Origin: Bacillota bacterium
Lineage (GTDB): Bacteria > Bacteroidota > Bacteroidia > Bacteroidales > Bacteroidaceae
Direction of reading: 5' to 3'
Assembly: GCA_023664625.1 (NCBI GenBank)
Contig: JAMPFD010000008.1
Coordinates: 1-64,000 of the forward strand
DNA: 64,000 nucleotides
The notes under the pieces were generated by a model that was given only the letters and a program-made list of their open reading frames with translations, made no database searches and was not told where the DNA came from. The position numbers and the translations under genes are program-made. Positions within the stretch are counted from its first letter, which is position 1. Each line of letters opens with the position of its first letter. Shown in pieces: positions 51,593 to 60,525 of this stretch.

Positions 51593-52528
51593 ATGCATAC
51601 AGACAAAAAAGAAATGGACTACACAGAAACACTTGAATCAATCTACAGCGAGGTAAGGCCTTACGCCCGTTTAGGCAAGCAGGCAGACTATATCCCGGCA
51701 TTGGCAAAAGTCAATCCCGACCAATTCGGCATCTGCATACATACCATAAACGGAGAAATTTCAGAATACGGACAGGCAGACGTTCCGTTTTCCATACAGA
51801 GCATCTCCAAGGTTTTCTCGCTCGCCGTAGCCCTGAGCCTTGAAAGCGACCGACTATGGCAACGTGTAGGCAAGGAGCCTTCGGGTACGGCATTTAACTC
51901 GCTTGTACAACTTGAATTCGAGCACGGCAAACCCAGGAATCCGTTCATTAATGCCGGTGCCATAGTCGTGGCGGACATTCTGCTTTCGCACTTTAACGAG
52001 CCGGAGAAGGAGTTCCTCGCTTTTGTGCGTTCTTTATGCGGCAACGAAAATATAAATTACAATGAGGAGGTTGCACAATCGGAGCGTGAAAACGGTTATC
52101 TCAACGCCGCCATTGCCAATCTGCTGAAATATCATCGAAAGCTGGACGGAGACATTGAGGAAATTCTGCATTTCTACTTCCTTATGTGTTCCATAGAGAT
52201 GAGCTGCCATGACCTGTCGCATGCATTTCTGGCATTCGCCAATCATCAACAGGCGTTCGACTATGCCGGCATACACCTGACATCGTCACAGGTGAAGCGC
52301 ATCAACGCCATCATGCAGACATGCGGGTTCTATGACGAGGCCGGAGAATTTTCTTTTCTGGTCGGACTTCCCGGCAAGAGCGGTGTGGGCGGAGGAATCT
52401 CCGCTGTCTGCCCTCAACGCTACTCCGTGACGGTATGGAGTCCCAGGCTGAATGCCAAGGGAAACTCTGTCATGGGGATAAAGGCTCTTGAACTTCTTAC
52501 GACAAAGACAAACGAATCCATATTCTAA
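51593..52528 (+). CDS. glsA: glutaminase
   Basis: A 311-aa serine-dependent glutaminase converting glutamine to glutamate and ammonia. It has the beta-lactamase-like fold: the catalytic Ser-x-x-Lys is Ser70-Lys73 in 'PFSIQSISKVF'. Further family blocks are 'PSGTAFNSLVQLE', 'PRNPFINAGAI', 'SERENGYLNAAIANLL', 'YFLMCSIEMSCHDL' and 'GLPGKSGVGGGI'. The start is the ATG at 51593; an upstream ATG at 51554 overlaps the SGNH gene. In enteric bacteria the family supports acid resistance and nitrogen release; the role here is not shown. Confidence 0.95.
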   Translation: MHTDKKEMDYTETLESIYSEVRPYARLGKQADYIPALAKVNPDQFGICIHTINGEISEYGQADVPFSIQSISKVFSLAVALSLESDRLWQRVGKEPSGTAFNSLVQLEFEHGKPRNPFINAGAIVVADILLSHFNEPEKEFLAFVRSLCGNENINYNEEVAQSERENGYLNAAIANLLKYHRKLDGDIEEILHFYFLMCSIEMSCHDLSHAFLAFANHQQAFDYAGIHLTSSQVKRINAIMQTCGFYDEAGEFSFLVGLPGKSGVGGGISAVCPQRYSVTVWSPRLNAKGNSVMGIKALELLTTKTNESIF

Positions 52529-52556
52529 ACCTTATTATATTAAACACATAAAGAAG

Positions 52557-53495
52557 ATGAACAGAATTACAGAACTTTTCGGAACAAAATACCCTATAGT
52601 ACAGGGCGGAATGGTATGGTGCAGCGGCTGGCGACTAGCTGCAGCCGTTAGCAACGCCGGTGGCCTGGGACTGCTCGGCGCCGGCTCTATGCATCCTGAG
52701 ACATTGATGGAACATATAGAAAAAATGAAGACGGCTACCGACAAGCCATGGGGAATAAATATTCCACTGATGTATCCGGAGATTGACAAGATAATGAAAA
52801 TCATCATCGACAGCGGTGTGCGCATCGTATTCACCTCTGCAGGAAGTCCAAAAAAGTTCACGCCAATGCTGCATGAAGCCGGCATAACCGTGGCACATGT
52901 GGTGTCAAGCAGTCTATTCGCACGCAAATGTGAGGAGGCCGGTGTTGATGCCATAGTCGCAGAAGGATTTGAGGCCGGAGGACATAACGGACGTGAAGAG
53001 ACGACAACAATGGCGCTCATCCCTCAGGTGCGCCAGGCAACAAGTCTGCCACTGATTGCCGCCGGCGGAATCGGCAGCGGACAGGCTGTTTTAGCGGCAC
53101 AGGCTCTCGGGGCAGAAGGAGTACAAATAGGCACACTGTTCGCCTTGGCGGAAGAGAGCTCGGCTTCAGAGACATTTAAGCAGAAATGTATTACAATGGC
53201 AGAAGGGGACACAATGCTCTGCCTGAAGAAACTCGCACCGACACGACTTGTAAAAAACTCCCTTTACAATAGAATCGCTGAGGCTGAGGCACAGGGTGCG
53301 GATGCAGAAACATTGCGCGGTATCCTCGGGCATGCGGCATCAAAACGGGGAATCTTTGAGGGCGACACTGAAACCGGCGAGCTTGAAATCGGGCAAATAG
53401 TCTCTGCGGTAAAAGAAATAAGGCCTGTTCATGAAATCATCGGCAACATTGTTTCCGAGTACCATCAGGCCATGAAAGCCGAGCCATTATTCTGA
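52557..53495 (+). CDS. nitronate monooxygenase / enoyl reductase (FabK-like) flavoprotein
   Basis: A 312-aa FMN-binding TIM-barrel enzyme. The start at 52557 (MNRITELFGTKYPIVQGGM) follows the glsA stop; the frame is open from 52488. Landmarks: 'PIVQGGMVW', 'VSNAGGLGLLGAG', 'VAEGFEAGGHNGRE' and 'AAGGIGSGQAVLAAQALGAEGVQIGT' for phosphate binding. Nitronate monooxygenase and FabK-type enoyl-ACP reductase share these motifs and cannot be separated by eye. It is the last gene of the three-gene unit; a terminator shared with the convergent SPFH gene follows at 53653-53699. Confidence 0.83.
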   Translation: MNRITELFGTKYPIVQGGMVWCSGWRLAAAVSNAGGLGLLGAGSMHPETLMEHIEKMKTATDKPWGINIPLMYPEIDKIMKIIIDSGVRIVFTSAGSPKKFTPMLHEAGITVAHVVSSSLFARKCEEAGVDAIVAEGFEAGGHNGREETTTMALIPQVRQATSLPLIAAGGIGSGQAVLAAQALGAEGVQIGTLFALAEESSASETFKQKCITMAEGDTMLCLKKLAPTRLVKNSLYNRIAEAEAQGADAETLRGILGHAASKRGIFEGDTETGELEIGQIVSAVKEIRPVHEIIGNIVSEYHQAMKAEPLF

Positions 53496-53652
53496 CTGTT
53501 CCACACCTGCCAGGAGAGGAACATGCTATGAAATGAAACAGATAAGATCTGCCCGGCAAATCTGTGGCACACATCACAGGAAAGCGGAACATACATATAC
53601 AGTTTTCAAAGTGCGTCTGAAAAATATTGGTATGCGGCAAACATAAAACGAC

Positions 53653-53699
53653 AAAGCATCCATAAGTCAGGATTGTCGTCCAAACTTATGGATGCTTTT
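53653..53699. terminator. bidirectional terminator
   Basis: A 15-bp perfect inverted repeat: AAAGCATCCATAAGT (53653-53667) with 53684-53698, and T-run/A-run flanks, between two convergent genes. Confidence 0.88.
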
Positions 53700-53719
53700 A
53701 TCATGTTTGAGTGTGATTG

Positions 53720-54676
53720 CTATTTTCCTGTATTGACAACAGGCTGGGCAGGCTCGTCTGCACAGAGAACAACAAGGAGATTGCTGACCATATCGGCCTT
53801 CTTGCCATCGTCAAGTTCAACTATTTTCTCATCAGAAAGCTTGTCAAGAGCCATCTTCACCATACTTACCGCACCTTCGACAATTTTTTCGCGTGCAGTG
53901 ATTATGGCAGCAGCCTGCTGACGGCGCAACATCACGGCGGCAATCTCTGGAGCGTATGCCAAATAATTGATGCGCGCCTCCATGACTTCAAGGCCTGCCA
54001 TCTCAAGCCGTTCGTTAAGCTTGCTGGTCAGAACCTCATTTATCTCCGCACTTCCGTCACGCAAAGTCACTCCGCCACCGTTGCCGTCCTCGTCATCATA
54101 GGCATACATTCCGGCCACTTCACGAAGAGCGGAATCACTCTGAATTGCAACAAAACGTTCAAATTTGTTCATGCGTGCGGAAGCACTGTTCAGGGTCTGC
54201 CCTGTAACGGAAACATCCGTGTCTATATCGAATATCGCCTTGTATGTATCCTTGAGCCTCCATACTACGACAAGCCCTATAAGAACTGGATTGCCGGCCT
54301 TGTCATTGACTTTTATCGGCTCTGCATTGAGATTGCGGGCACGCAGACTGACATTCTTTACGCTCATAAAAGGATTGAGCCAATAGTATCCGTTTCTGCG
54401 GAACGTACCTACATATCTCCCGAAAAAGGTCATCACCTTTGCCTCGTTAGGCTCAAGCAAGGAGAAGCCGCAGGAGCATATTACGGCGACAACAAACAGA
54501 ATAACGCCAGACACAAACCATAGTGCGCAAGGCTCATCCATGTCGGCACTGATTATACCCTGTACGACAGAGTATACCACGGCACACCACAGCATTATGT
54601 CAATGGCTATCATAAGAAAGCCATTGACGTAACCTCCCTTAAATTCAAATTCACCGGATTGGGTTACATTTTCCAT
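53720..54676 (-). CDS. SPFH/band 7 domain membrane protein
   Basis: A 318-aa protein with two N-terminal transmembrane segments (about 18-42, 'VNGFLMIAIDIMLWCAVVYSVV', and 52-72, 'LWFVSGVILFVVAVICSCGF'). An SPFH domain (about 75-270) follows: 'LLEPNEAKVMTFFGRYVGTFRRNGYYWLNPF', 'GNPVLIGLVVVWRLKDT' and 'LEVMEARINYLAYAPEIAAVMLRRQQAAAI'. Stomatin/prohibitin relatives form membrane rings and organise membrane microdomains or control proteases. No NfeD or FtsH partner is beside it. It stands alone between terminator and the peptidase gene. Confidence 0.88.
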   Translation of the reverse strand: MENVTQSGEFEFKGGYVNGFLMIAIDIMLWCAVVYSVVQGIISADMDEPCALWFVSGVILFVVAVICSCGFSLLEPNEAKVMTFFGRYVGTFRRNGYYWLNPFMSVKNVSLRARNLNAEPIKVNDKAGNPVLIGLVVVWRLKDTYKAIFDIDTDVSVTGQTLNSASARMNKFERFVAIQSDSALREVAGMYAYDDEDGNGGGVTLRDGSAEINEVLTSKLNERLEMAGLEVMEARINYLAYAPEIAAVMLRRQQAAAIITAREKIVEGAVSMVKMALDKLSDEKIVELDDGKKADMVSNLLVVLCADEPAQPVVNTGK

Positions 54677-54718
54677 AATATCTTCATTTGATTAATATAA
54701 AACATAAAGTGTCCTCAT

Positions 54719-56899
54719 TTATTTCATAGCATCAACAAAATGACCGGCTACTTGACGGAGCAGGTGGCGGCGTGTATTCCCGCCGAAGATGCTATGGTTG
54801 CGGTTTGTATACAGCAACTCACGGAAATCCTTGTCCGCCTGCACAAGAGCCTCCGCATACTCGTATGAGTTCTGCGGATGAACATTATCGTCAGCTGTAC
54901 CGTGACAAAGGAGGAGTTTTCCATGTAGTTTTGACACCCTTGATATTGGATTCTCCGCATATCCGGCAGGATTCTCCTGTGGCGTACGCATGAAACGCTC
55001 TGTATAGACAGAATCATAGAACTTCCAGTTTGTAGGCGGTGCTATGGCAACACCGGCGTAAAATACACCCCTGCCCTCACTCATGGACATGAGGGTGTTG
55101 AATCCGCCATATGACCATCCCCATATACCGATATGGTCCGCATCAACATAGTCTTGCCTTGCCAGCCACAGAGCCGCCTCCACCTGGTCTTTGGACTCAA
55201 GGACACCGAGATTCAGGTAAGTACATTTCTCAAACTCAGCACCACGGCATCCTGTGCCACGGCCGTCAACAGTGACAACAATGAAGCCTAAAGAGCATAG
55301 GTATGCGTCATATATCGCACCTTCGCCCATAGAGCCAAGGCGCCAGGAATCAAGTACTTGCTGTGACGATGGTCCGGAATACTGATGCATGATGACCGGA
55401 CACTTACGTGAAGAGCAGTTTGACGGACGCATCATCCAACCGTTGAGGACAACGCCTTCTGATGTCGTGAAAGAAAAAAAATCTTTCTTCGGCATGTCAT
55501 ACTGTGATAATTTATCACACAATTCCTTATTGTCTATAATTGTGGAAAGGAGCTTTCCTTTATTTGTATTTGACGTACATACATAAGGTGTGTTACGGTC
55601 ACTCCAGGTATTGAAATAATATTTCATCGTAGCAGAGAACGTAGCACTATTTGTACCGTCACGCTTTGAGAGCTTTTCTATCCTGCCATTACGGTGAGCA
55701 ACGTAGATATGGCGTGTCATGGGTGTGGGAGCTGCCTGATAATAGATATCTCCGGTTTTCTTATCCATGCCGTATACAGCAGTGATGTCAATATTCTCAG
55801 GACATACCTTCTGCAATAATTTCCCATCCATAGAATAATGGTAAATGTGGCGATAATTATCCCTGTCCGAAACCATGAGGAAGCCATTGTCTGTCAACAT
55901 GAGGTCGTAAGCAACCTCAGGAACATATTTGTTCACCTCTTCTTGCAATATCAATGTCGCTTTTGCCGTAATGGGATTCGCCGCATAGACACACATACGG
56001 TCTTGATGACGGTTAAGAGTAACAAACAACACACTTGAAGCATTTGGAGTCTGGAACAGACGACAGATATATCCGTCAGCGTCCAACGGCACATGCAGCC
56101 GTCTTGACTCTCCTGACTTTAAGTCATAAGTCCATGCGGAGACTTTCGCATTCGCATATCCGGCTTTCGGATATTTATAGGAATAACAGCCGGGATAGTC
56201 AGAATATTCGTCTATTTCGGGTTTCATTCCCTTATACAGTTGAAGCTCAAATGTCTGAACATCAGACTCATCATACTTTATCCAACATATTTGGCTGCAA
56301 TCCGCATTGAAACAAAGGGAACATGAAAATCCGAATTCCTCTTCATTTACCCAATCAGGAATACCATTGATTACCTCATTACGCTTCCCGTCAAAAGTCA
56401 CTTGTATCTCATTGGAATCATTTACCGTAAAAAGAAAGATATTGTTATCACGCACATAGGCAATCTTATTACCATCATTGCTCCAAACCGGAGACTGGCA
56501 AGGCGCTGACGACAAACGTGAAAGAGTATTTGTCTTTACATCATAAATATACCAAACAGCCGTGAAAGAACGGCGATATATATACTGTACTTCCGTTGCT
56601 ATCAACATTTTGGCACCATCAGGAGACATGACAAAAGACTCTGCCATCTCTATTGCCACACCTTTTGCCGTAGCGGGGTCAAACAACACTCCATCCTGTC
56701 CCCCGTTTCTAAAACTGTATGACAAAACCTTACCTTTCGAAAGACAAGCATACCGTTCACCGTCACCCAACGGAGTTACTGACATCTGACGCTCTGCACG
56801 GAACCGCCCGTTAACGGCATCCTCAAGCGTAAATGGCGTACCGGCAAAAGCCGGCACGCCAATCATCATAAATATTGATATAATAAGTAATTTATTCAT
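54719..56899 (-). CDS. S9 family dipeptidyl peptidase IV-like
   Basis: A 726-aa exported serine peptidase with a signal peptide ('KLLIISIFMMIGVPAFA'). A beta-propeller N-terminal domain (about 40-480) shapes access; the alpha/beta-hydrolase domain carries Ser in 'GIWGWSYGGF', Asp in 'CHGTADDNVHPQN' and His in 'NRNHSIFGG'. The DPP4-type 'WVNEEEFGF' acidic motif (Glu pair) that holds the peptide N-terminus is present. It removes dipeptides or tripeptides from substrate N-termini, probably after proline or alanine, for amino-acid uptake. Its start overlaps the GldB-like gene stop by 8 bases. Confidence 0.93.
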   Translation of the reverse strand: MNKLLIISIFMMIGVPAFAGTPFTLEDAVNGRFRAERQMSVTPLGDGERYACLSKGKVLSYSFRNGGQDGVLFDPATAKGVAIEMAESFVMSPDGAKMLIATEVQYIYRRSFTAVWYIYDVKTNTLSRLSSAPCQSPVWSNDGNKIAYVRDNNIFLFTVNDSNEIQVTFDGKRNEVINGIPDWVNEEEFGFSCSLCFNADCSQICWIKYDESDVQTFELQLYKGMKPEIDEYSDYPGCYSYKYPKAGYANAKVSAWTYDLKSGESRRLHVPLDADGYICRLFQTPNASSVLFVTLNRHQDRMCVYAANPITAKATLILQEEVNKYVPEVAYDLMLTDNGFLMVSDRDNYRHIYHYSMDGKLLQKVCPENIDITAVYGMDKKTGDIYYQAAPTPMTRHIYVAHRNGRIEKLSKRDGTNSATFSATMKYYFNTWSDRNTPYVCTSNTNKGKLLSTIIDNKELCDKLSQYDMPKKDFFSFTTSEGVVLNGWMMRPSNCSSRKCPVIMHQYSGPSSQQVLDSWRLGSMGEGAIYDAYLCSLGFIVVTVDGRGTGCRGAEFEKCTYLNLGVLESKDQVEAALWLARQDYVDADHIGIWGWSYGGFNTLMSMSEGRGVFYAGVAIAPPTNWKFYDSVYTERFMRTPQENPAGYAENPISRVSKLHGKLLLCHGTADDNVHPQNSYEYAEALVQADKDFRELLYTNRNHSIFGGNTRRHLLRQVAGHFVDAMK

Positions 56900-57674
56900 T
56901 GCTAAGTATTTTTCTCAAAGTATAATCAGGATGTTTCTTGTGATACTCCTCAGCATCATGAACGTAAGGAGTATCAAAGAACGGCTTGTCAATAGCCTTG
57001 TTGACAATATACATAATTTTGCCTATATGCGCATCACGTTCCTTTTGAGAAGCAGTCTCGAAATTATCAAGCGAATAAATAGATATCAAATAAAACAACA
57101 GGCAATCTGGCACCATGTTTTCACGAGTCATAGTCTTTATCTGCTCCGCTGTATAATATTTCTTATATATAGGATAATCTACACCAAGATATTTATCCAG
57201 ACAGATACCTATCTTACCGTCACCAATAATTATGCTCTGTCCCAGGGCACCTATCTGTGTATAAACCTTTGGGATTTCAAATTCAGGAATCTCCTCATGT
57301 AGAACAGCAAAGGCCGATGACATCTCATCTTTTATATCATCCATCGTAGCATACTGCTTTCCTACTTCGATGATGATATTTTGAAGAACCGGATCTTGAT
57401 AAAATTTGAGAAGACGTTCATTGATGTTCTCCTGATCAACATTACCTATCTCAAGCATATTCTCTATCAACGTGCGAGTCTCCATCGGATATTGCGTATT
57501 CATCTGCTGAAGAGCCGAAAAATCACCTGTAGTAAGATACCGGCTTTGTATGCGGTCGTAGCGTTCAATCCTCAATTCTGTGGCAGCATTAGTCTCTGGC
57601 CAAAAGTTCATCTGACACCCTGTAACAGATGCCAAACAAAAAATACAGACAAATATGTATGATATAAGCTTCAA
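56892..57674 (-). CDS. GldB-like lipoprotein
   Basis: A 260-aa lipoprotein (signal peptide to lipobox 'ASVTGC', Cys20). The segments 'IGICLDKYLGVDYPIYKKYYTAEQIKTMTRENMVPDCLLFYL' and 'KIMYIVNKAIDKPFFDTPYVHDAEEYHKKHPDYTLRKIL' match the GldB family. GldB was found in gliding Flavobacterium, but related proteins are widespread in non-gliding Bacteroidetes, so motility is not implied; an envelope function is more likely. It is the first gene of a two-gene operon with the S9 peptidase. A promoter with both boxes precedes it. Confidence 0.8.
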   Translation of the reverse strand: MKLISYIFVCIFCLASVTGCQMNFWPETNAATELRIERYDRIQSRYLTTGDFSALQQMNTQYPMETRTLIENMLEIGNVDQENINERLLKFYQDPVLQNIIIEVGKQYATMDDIKDEMSSAFAVLHEEIPEFEIPKVYTQIGALGQSIIIGDGKIGICLDKYLGVDYPIYKKYYTAEQIKTMTRENMVPDCLLFYLISIYSLDNFETASQKERDAHIGKIMYIVNKAIDKPFFDTPYVHDAEEYHKKHPDYTLRKILSNE

Positions 57675-57699
57675 GATAATATAATTTCTTATTTTTGTA

Positions 57700-57730
57700 C
57701 AAAATTATACATTTTTATCAACATACACAA
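57700..57730 (-). promoter_or_regulatory. promoter of the GldB-like/S9 peptidase operon
   Basis: On the minus strand TTG (57730-57728) and TAATTTTG (57707-57700) are 20 bases apart, 26 bases upstream of the ATG at 57674. Confidence 0.62.
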
Positions 57731-57768
57731 GTAATTTGGTGAAAATTTCAAAAATTAGTGCAAACTTT

Positions 57769-58722
57769 TTATAATTTCACACTTGAGATATCCACTAAAT
57801 TATTAACAATAGCATAAATTGTCAATCCTGCCGGTGAATGAATCTGTAATTTCTTTGCTATATTCCGACGATGTGTTATCACTGTATTAGTAGATATACA
57901 TAGATGATTAGCAATTTCCTTGTTAGACATCCCTTGTACAAGAGCAACGACGACATCACGCTCACGCGCCGACAACGACTCCTGACTCTTGTTGCGGTGT
58001 ATCATCCTGGATATCTTCACAGAGACATCATTCTGACGCAACTTGTTCTCAAGATGGCGAATTGCAGGAATAAATATATGTTCCTCTACCTCGGCATGCT
58101 GCCGAAGCCACTCCTCATTGTTAAAAATATCATGCAGGGCTGCCATCAGAAGGTTATTTCGAAGACCATCAGACGGAAGATACTTGATTATAATATTCTT
58201 TAATTCACGCAGTTTTTGGTCTGTATTACCATGATTACGTAAATATGTGTCAATCGAATATGTTGAAGAAACTTTACCTTCCAATAACTGTTCCACATAC
58301 GGGAAAACTTCTTTTTCCTCATACCTCATGTGCTGATGAATAGAATGTGCGTATTCATCATATATTTTCAATATAAGATTGGCAAGGTTGTCATTCTCAT
58401 CAAGAGCCTGAATCAATTCCTGACGAATAAAAGGCAACTGAAAGTCAAGATAATATCTGTGACATGAGTGAAGATAGGCCAAAAGTGTATCAACCGACAA
58501 CTTATCTACATCATCAATCTCCCTGAACCCGTTTATGGAAAAATTTACAAGTGCCAGAAAAGTATATGTGTCAACACCTTGCTCTGCACAAACCTCGGCA
58601 ACAGTCTTGTCTCCAAAACCGAGATTTATACCAAAACGACCAAGTGACTGCAATATATTATAATTGTCACCTATCAGCGTGATCATTTGATCATACGCTT
58701 CATATATCTTCTGAGTCTTCAT
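57769..58722 (-). CDS. hemerythrin-like sensor fused to a LuxR-type DNA-binding domain
   Basis: About 317 aa, started at 58722 (MKTQKIYEAY; an earlier ATG at 58740 adds six residues). Residues about 25-65 resemble the ScdA/RIC N-terminal domain ('GINLGFGDKTVAEVCAEQGVDTYTFLALV') but lack its usual Cys pair. Residues about 80-225 look like a hemerythrin-type four-helix bundle with His85, His88, His126, His129, His164, His197, His209 and acidic partners ('EVEEHIF'). Residues about 247-310 are a LuxR helix-turn-helix: 'LSARERDVVVALVQGMSNKEIANHLCISTNTVITHRRNIAKKL'. It is probably a di-iron sensor of NO, oxygen or oxidative stress acting as a transcription factor. Its targets are unknown. Confidence 0.82.
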   Translation of the reverse strand: MKTQKIYEAYDQMITLIGDNYNILQSLGRFGINLGFGDKTVAEVCAEQGVDTYTFLALVNFSINGFREIDDVDKLSVDTLLAYLHSCHRYYLDFQLPFIRQELIQALDENDNLANLILKIYDEYAHSIHQHMRYEEKEVFPYVEQLLEGKVSSTYSIDTYLRNHGNTDQKLRELKNIIIKYLPSDGLRNNLLMAALHDIFNNEEWLRQHAEVEEHIFIPAIRHLENKLRQNDVSVKISRMIHRNKSQESLSARERDVVVALVQGMSNKEIANHLCISTNTVITHRRNIAKKLQIHSPAGLTIYAIVNNLVDISSVKL

Positions 58723-58777
58723 AATTCGAGTTACATACAAAAGAAACTTTCACAGAGTGAAAAATCAAGCAAGCACG

Positions 58778-59308
58778 TCATTCCGCCGTCAGTTCCACTA
58801 CCTCATCCCCTACACGGGCAGGCTCATGAGCTGTAACAAAATCAAGAAGGAGCCTCATTGCTTTCAATACAGCATTATTCACATTCTCATCACGACCGTC
58901 ATCCTCTGTCAATTGAAGAGTAATTTGTTCTTCCTTATTTCCACAAGCAATCCATATTGTGCCAACAGGAATATCACCCTCACTGCCAGGACCGGCAAAA
59001 CCTGTTGAAGCAATAGCATAATCTACATTAAGAGCGTTAATCGCCCCAACAACCATCTGTTTTGCCACATCTTCACACACTGCCGTTTTTTCTTTTATGA
59101 GAGAAGCATCTACACCCAGTACATTAATCTTCACATCATCCCAATAGCTAACAATGCCACCCTTAAAATAATTTGAGGCACCAGGAACCATCGTTATAGC
59201 ACTTGCAATACTTCCTGCTGTACAACTTTCTGCTGTACCTACAGTTTTATTTGATTCATAAAGCAATGAAAGAAGTTCTTTACTTAATATTTTATTTCCA
59301 AATTCCAT
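58778..59308 (-). CDS. CinA C-terminal domain protein (nicotinamide-nucleotide amidase)
   Basis: A 176-aa protein, started at 59308 (MEFGNKILSKELL); upstream codons to 59407 are low-quality. Motifs 'TVGTAESCTAGSIASAITMVPGASNYFKGGIVSY' and 'DYAIASTGFAGPGSEGDIPVGTIWIA' are the CinA C-domain, which deamidates NMN to nicotinate mononucleotide in pyridine-nucleotide salvage. The N-terminal MoaB-like half of full CinA is absent; stand-alone forms (PncC/YgaD) are common. It is downstream of tsaD in the same direction, with a gap of about 160 bases. Confidence 0.88.
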   Translation of the reverse strand: MEFGNKILSKELLSLLYESNKTVGTAESCTAGSIASAITMVPGASNYFKGGIVSYWDDVKINVLGVDASLIKEKTAVCEDVAKQMVVGAINALNVDYAIASTGFAGPGSEGDIPVGTIWIACGNKEEQITLQLTEDDGRDENVNNAVLKAMRLLLDFVTAHEPARVGDEVVELTAE

Positions 59309-59467
59309 AATATCTTTACATCCATACCTGCCACCAACCGCTACACAGGAGACAGACTTTATCCTCAGGATGTGACGAGGGGCTTTATTGTTTATCTTTA
59401 GTTGCAATACCTATCCATTTTTCCAAAAAATGTAGCGTCTCATAGAACAATGCATATAGGCATAAAA

Positions 59468-60499
59468 TTACTTAAATGTCACTTTCGAAAATGCCGGAGC
59501 ATCTATTTGGCAGAAATCATTATCGCGATACTTGTATGTACCAACAATACCTATCATTGCTGCATTGTCCGTGGTATAGCTAAACTTCGGTATGTATACA
59601 GTCCACCCAAAACGCTTGGCATAATCATGAAAAGCATTTCGCAAACCATTATTAGCAGATACGCCACCAGCCACAGCAACATGCTTAATGCCTGTTTCTT
59701 TAGCAGCAAGTTTGAGTTTCTTCATAAGAATGTCCACTATCGTCCATTCAAGAGAAGCCGCAAGGTCTTCCTTATGATTCTCTATAAATCTTTCGTCTTC
59801 CGCAACCCATTTGCGGAGATTATACAAGAAAGAAGTCTTCAGTCCAGAGAAACTGTAATCCAGCCCAGGGATGTGTGGTTCCGAGAACTGAAACGCATTA
59901 GGATTGCCTTTACGTGCAAGGCGATCTATAACAGGACCGCCAGGGTAACCAAGTCCCATCACCTTAGAACATTTATCTATAGCTTCACCGGCAGCATCAT
60001 CAATAGTCTGCCCCAGTATTTCCATATCATTGTAGGCATTAACCTTAACAATCTGCGAATTTCCACCACTGACAAGCAGGCACAGGAAAGGGAAAGGAGG
60101 ACAACTGTAGTCGTCATCGCTCTCCTTAATAAAATGCGCCATGACATGCCCCTGCAGATGATTGACATCAACAAGCGGAATGCCAAGTGAACGCGCCATT
60201 CCCTTTGCAAAATTCACACCGACAAGCAAGGAACCCATCAAACCGGGACCACGCGTAAAAGCTATGGCAGAAAGATGTTCTTTCTCCACACCGGCACGCT
60301 TAAGTGCCGCATCAACAACAGGAACAACATTCTGCTGATGTGCACGCGATGCCAACTCCGGCACTACTCCGCCATACTCTTCATGAACAGCCTGCGAAGC
60401 AGTCACATTACTTAGAAGTACGCCATCACGCAACACAGCAGCCGACGTATCGTCACAAGAAGACTCTATCGCTAAAATGAATATAGGCTTTTTTTCCAT
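59468..60499 (-). CDS. tsaD: tRNA N6-adenosine threonylcarbamoyltransferase
   Basis: A 343-aa ASKHA-fold enzyme which, with TsaB and TsaE, transfers threonylcarbamoyl to A37 of ANN-decoding tRNAs. The opening 'ILAIESSCDDTSAAVL', the metal His114/His118 in 'NHLQGHVMAH', 'PFLCLLVSGGNSQIV', 'DDAAGEAIDKCSKVMGLGYPGGP' and 'VAVAGGVSANNGLR' are all conserved. Essential gene in most bacteria. It follows map by 26 bases and probably shares its transcript. Confidence 0.96.
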   Translation of the reverse strand: MEKKPIFILAIESSCDDTSAAVLRDGVLLSNVTASQAVHEEYGGVVPELASRAHQQNVVPVVDAALKRAGVEKEHLSAIAFTRGPGLMGSLLVGVNFAKGMARSLGIPLVDVNHLQGHVMAHFIKESDDDYSCPPFPFLCLLVSGGNSQIVKVNAYNDMEILGQTIDDAAGEAIDKCSKVMGLGYPGGPVIDRLARKGNPNAFQFSEPHIPGLDYSFSGLKTSFLYNLRKWVAEDERFIENHKEDLAASLEWTIVDILMKKLKLAAKETGIKHVAVAGGVSANNGLRNAFHDYAKRFGWTVYIPKFSYTTDNAAMIGIVGTYKYRDNDFCQIDAPAFSKVTFK

Positions 60500-60525
60500 T
60501 TATCCATCTGTTTTTACATCAACAT

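Noticed and set aside
59402..60190. 262-codon plus-strand frame opposite tsaD
   Set aside because: Shadow of the conserved tsaD gene.
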